Shown here: piece after piece, positions 43,779 to 44,727 of the stretch | How the letters are laid out: every line of letters starts with the position of its first letter | Position numbering within the stretch: the stretch's first letter is position 1 | Assembly (NCBI RefSeq): GCF_900753045.1 | Contig: NZ_CAADXO010000051.1 | Span: 1-44,727, forward strand | Direction: 5' to 3' | Length of the DNA: 44,727 nucleotides | Source: an uncultured Phascolarctobacterium sp. | GTDB taxonomy: Bacteria; Bacillota; Negativicutes; Acidaminococcales; Acidaminococcaceae | Notes under the pieces: generated by a model | What the model was told of the DNA's origin: nothing | What the model saw: the letters and a program-made list of their open reading frames with translations, nothing else | Databases searched by the model: none | Position numbers and translations under genes: made by a program

Positions 43779-44727
43779 CTATTCATCTTTCTTGCTGAAA
43801 AAGCTTCTGTTACCGCCGATACCAAAATATTTCTCAAAGAAAGCCTTCAGACGATCAATAATACCCATCTTCTTTTCTTCACGCTTATTATTCTTCGTGA
43901 AACGGCTCACAGGGGGCATCATACTGTCGATATCTGTACCAGTAGTCTTGATCTCGCCCTGCTGGAATGCACTTTCAAGGAAATTACGGGTAGCTTCGGG
44001 CTTCAGCTTTTCAGACTTAATAATATCTTCAAGCTCTTCCTCACGTTTATCAAAGACAAAATCATTCCAGTCTCCGATTATATCATTACCGTCACAGTCA
44101 TTAACATCATCAATAAACTCTTCGATAAGCTTCTTCTTGCTGCGTAAAGACGGACTGGAATCAACAGCCTTCCTAATAGTAACAAGGAGTTCCTTATCTT
44201 TGCAGTTGCTGTCATGGTACTGTTTGACCAGCATAAGTATATAGTCGATATTAACCTCTATCTGCTTTACAAGCTCAACCTCAAAGACAACATCATCGGT
44301 AATATCGGTTTTCTCGCCTTCCGGTCCTTTAGGAGGCCAGTTTTGGCGTAAATCCTCGTAAATACTGAGGTAATCCTGCATATCGCGCTCGCTGATGCCT
44401 TCCTTACCGACAAATTCATCGAAGCAGCTAAGCAGATTGCGCATACGAAGAACTGCACCGAAAAGCATAATAAAGTTCTTTTGGTTCTTTTCGCCAATAA
44501 TCTGATGCTCGGAGGCAGGATATTTTTCCTGCAGCTCAGCAATCATATCAATATAGCCGCGAACAGGCTTGCCATCATCATCTCTGCAGCCGTAATAATA
44601 CTCTTTAAAGGTACGCACAAGCACAATGCTGCTCGCATCACGGTCTCCGAAAAGCGCAATAGCACTTTCCATGCGTGGCTGAAGTCTGCGGAAGCATACA
44701 ATGTTGCCATAGGTCTTAATGGAGTTC
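43779..44727 (-). CDS. hsdR: Type I restriction enzyme R subunit HsdR, C-terminal part (cut by window edge)
   Basis: The frame is open to the window edge: 315 codons visible. The 5' part reads NSIKTYGNIVCFRRLQPRME, and the whole matches the C-terminal helical domain of EcoR124-type HsdR: FGAVLRMRNLLSCFDEFVG, IEVNIDYILMLVKQYHD, KKLIEEFIDDVN, LKPEATRNFLESAFQQGEI and MMPPVSRF, then the basic FTKNNKREEKK tail. HsdR is the motor and nuclease of type I systems; the helicase and nuclease domains and hsdM/hsdS must lie off the window. The following genes run in the same direction. Confidence 0.9.
   Translation of the reverse strand, partial: NSIKTYGNIVCFRRLQPRMESAIALFGDRDASSIVLVRTFKEYYYGCRDDDGKPVRGYIDMIAELQEKYPASEHQIIGEKNQKNFIMLFGAVLRMRNLLSCFDEFVGKEGISERDMQDYLSIYEDLRQNWPPKGPEGEKTDITDDVVFEVELVKQIEVNIDYILMLVKQYHDSNCKDKELLVTIRKAVDSSPSLRSKKKLIEEFIDDVNDCDGNDIIGDWNDFVFDKREEELEDIIKSEKLKPEATRNFLESAFQQGEIKTTGTDIDSMMPPVSRFTKNNKREEKKMGIIDRLKAFFEKYFGIGGNRSFFSKKDE

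Overview
The window looks like chromosomal DNA of a Negativicutes bacterium, a diderm Firmicute; a member of the Acidaminococcaceae such as Phascolarctobacterium or a relative is my best guess. The reasons are the fused IspH/ribosomal protein S1 gene next to cmk and plsC, the ScpA/ScpB/RluB block, an ATPase/Asp23 fusion, and Firmicute-style ribosome binding sites and terminators. This placement is inference; the window has no rRNA.

Region 1 (1-12.4 kb, nearly all minus strand) is housekeeping: thiM (cut by the window edge), thiD and a ketopantoate-reductase-like gene; an Rpn-family nuclease with an unusual hairpin leader; an ATPase-Asp23 fusion, a PHP phosphoesterase and a leucyl aminopeptidase; an NlpC/P60 wall hydrolase; plsY, der, a cobalamin adenosyltransferase and a PDZ/radical-SAM DUF512 protein. 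Two copies of a 160-bp palindromic repeat lie between der and cobO.

Region 2 (12.4-17 kb) is an AT-richer accessory insert in the core block. It holds a DEAD/DEAH helicase fused to an HExxH metalloprotease-like domain, a 371-residue partner ending in TPR-like helices, and a type I toxin-antitoxin locus: a 28-residue hydrophobic toxin and a convergent small RNA sharing a bidirectional terminator. The helicase pair is the best candidate here for an undescribed defence or repair system.

Region 3 (17-29.5 kb) returns to core functions: fni, ispH-rpsA, plsC, cmk, a BaiN/HI0933-type flavoprotein, rluB, scpB, scpA and an M50 protease in tightly packed minus-strand operons. These are followed by a PaaG-like crotonase, an unrecognised 898-residue protein and tRNA-Asn.

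Region 4 (29.5-44.7 kb) is mosaic and AT-rich, with many small selfish or defence-type modules among a few metabolic genes: a class III Fic protein; an NhaC antiporter; HipBA bracketed by duplicated flanks and 39-bp-spaced palindromes; a malate/lactate dehydrogenase 2 family enzyme; a DUF4160 pair; a membrane protein/XRE pair with clear operators; a 226-bp IS21-like or MITE-like element; a truncated AbiEi antitoxin with a perfect operator; a DUF3791/DUF3990 cassette; three secreted proteins; and the end of a type I restriction operon (hsdR, a GIY-YIG/DUF4357 protein, a small acidic protein, ydbC).

All calls come from reading the sequence and recalling families; no database search was run. Starts were chosen by ribosome binding site and family N-terminus.
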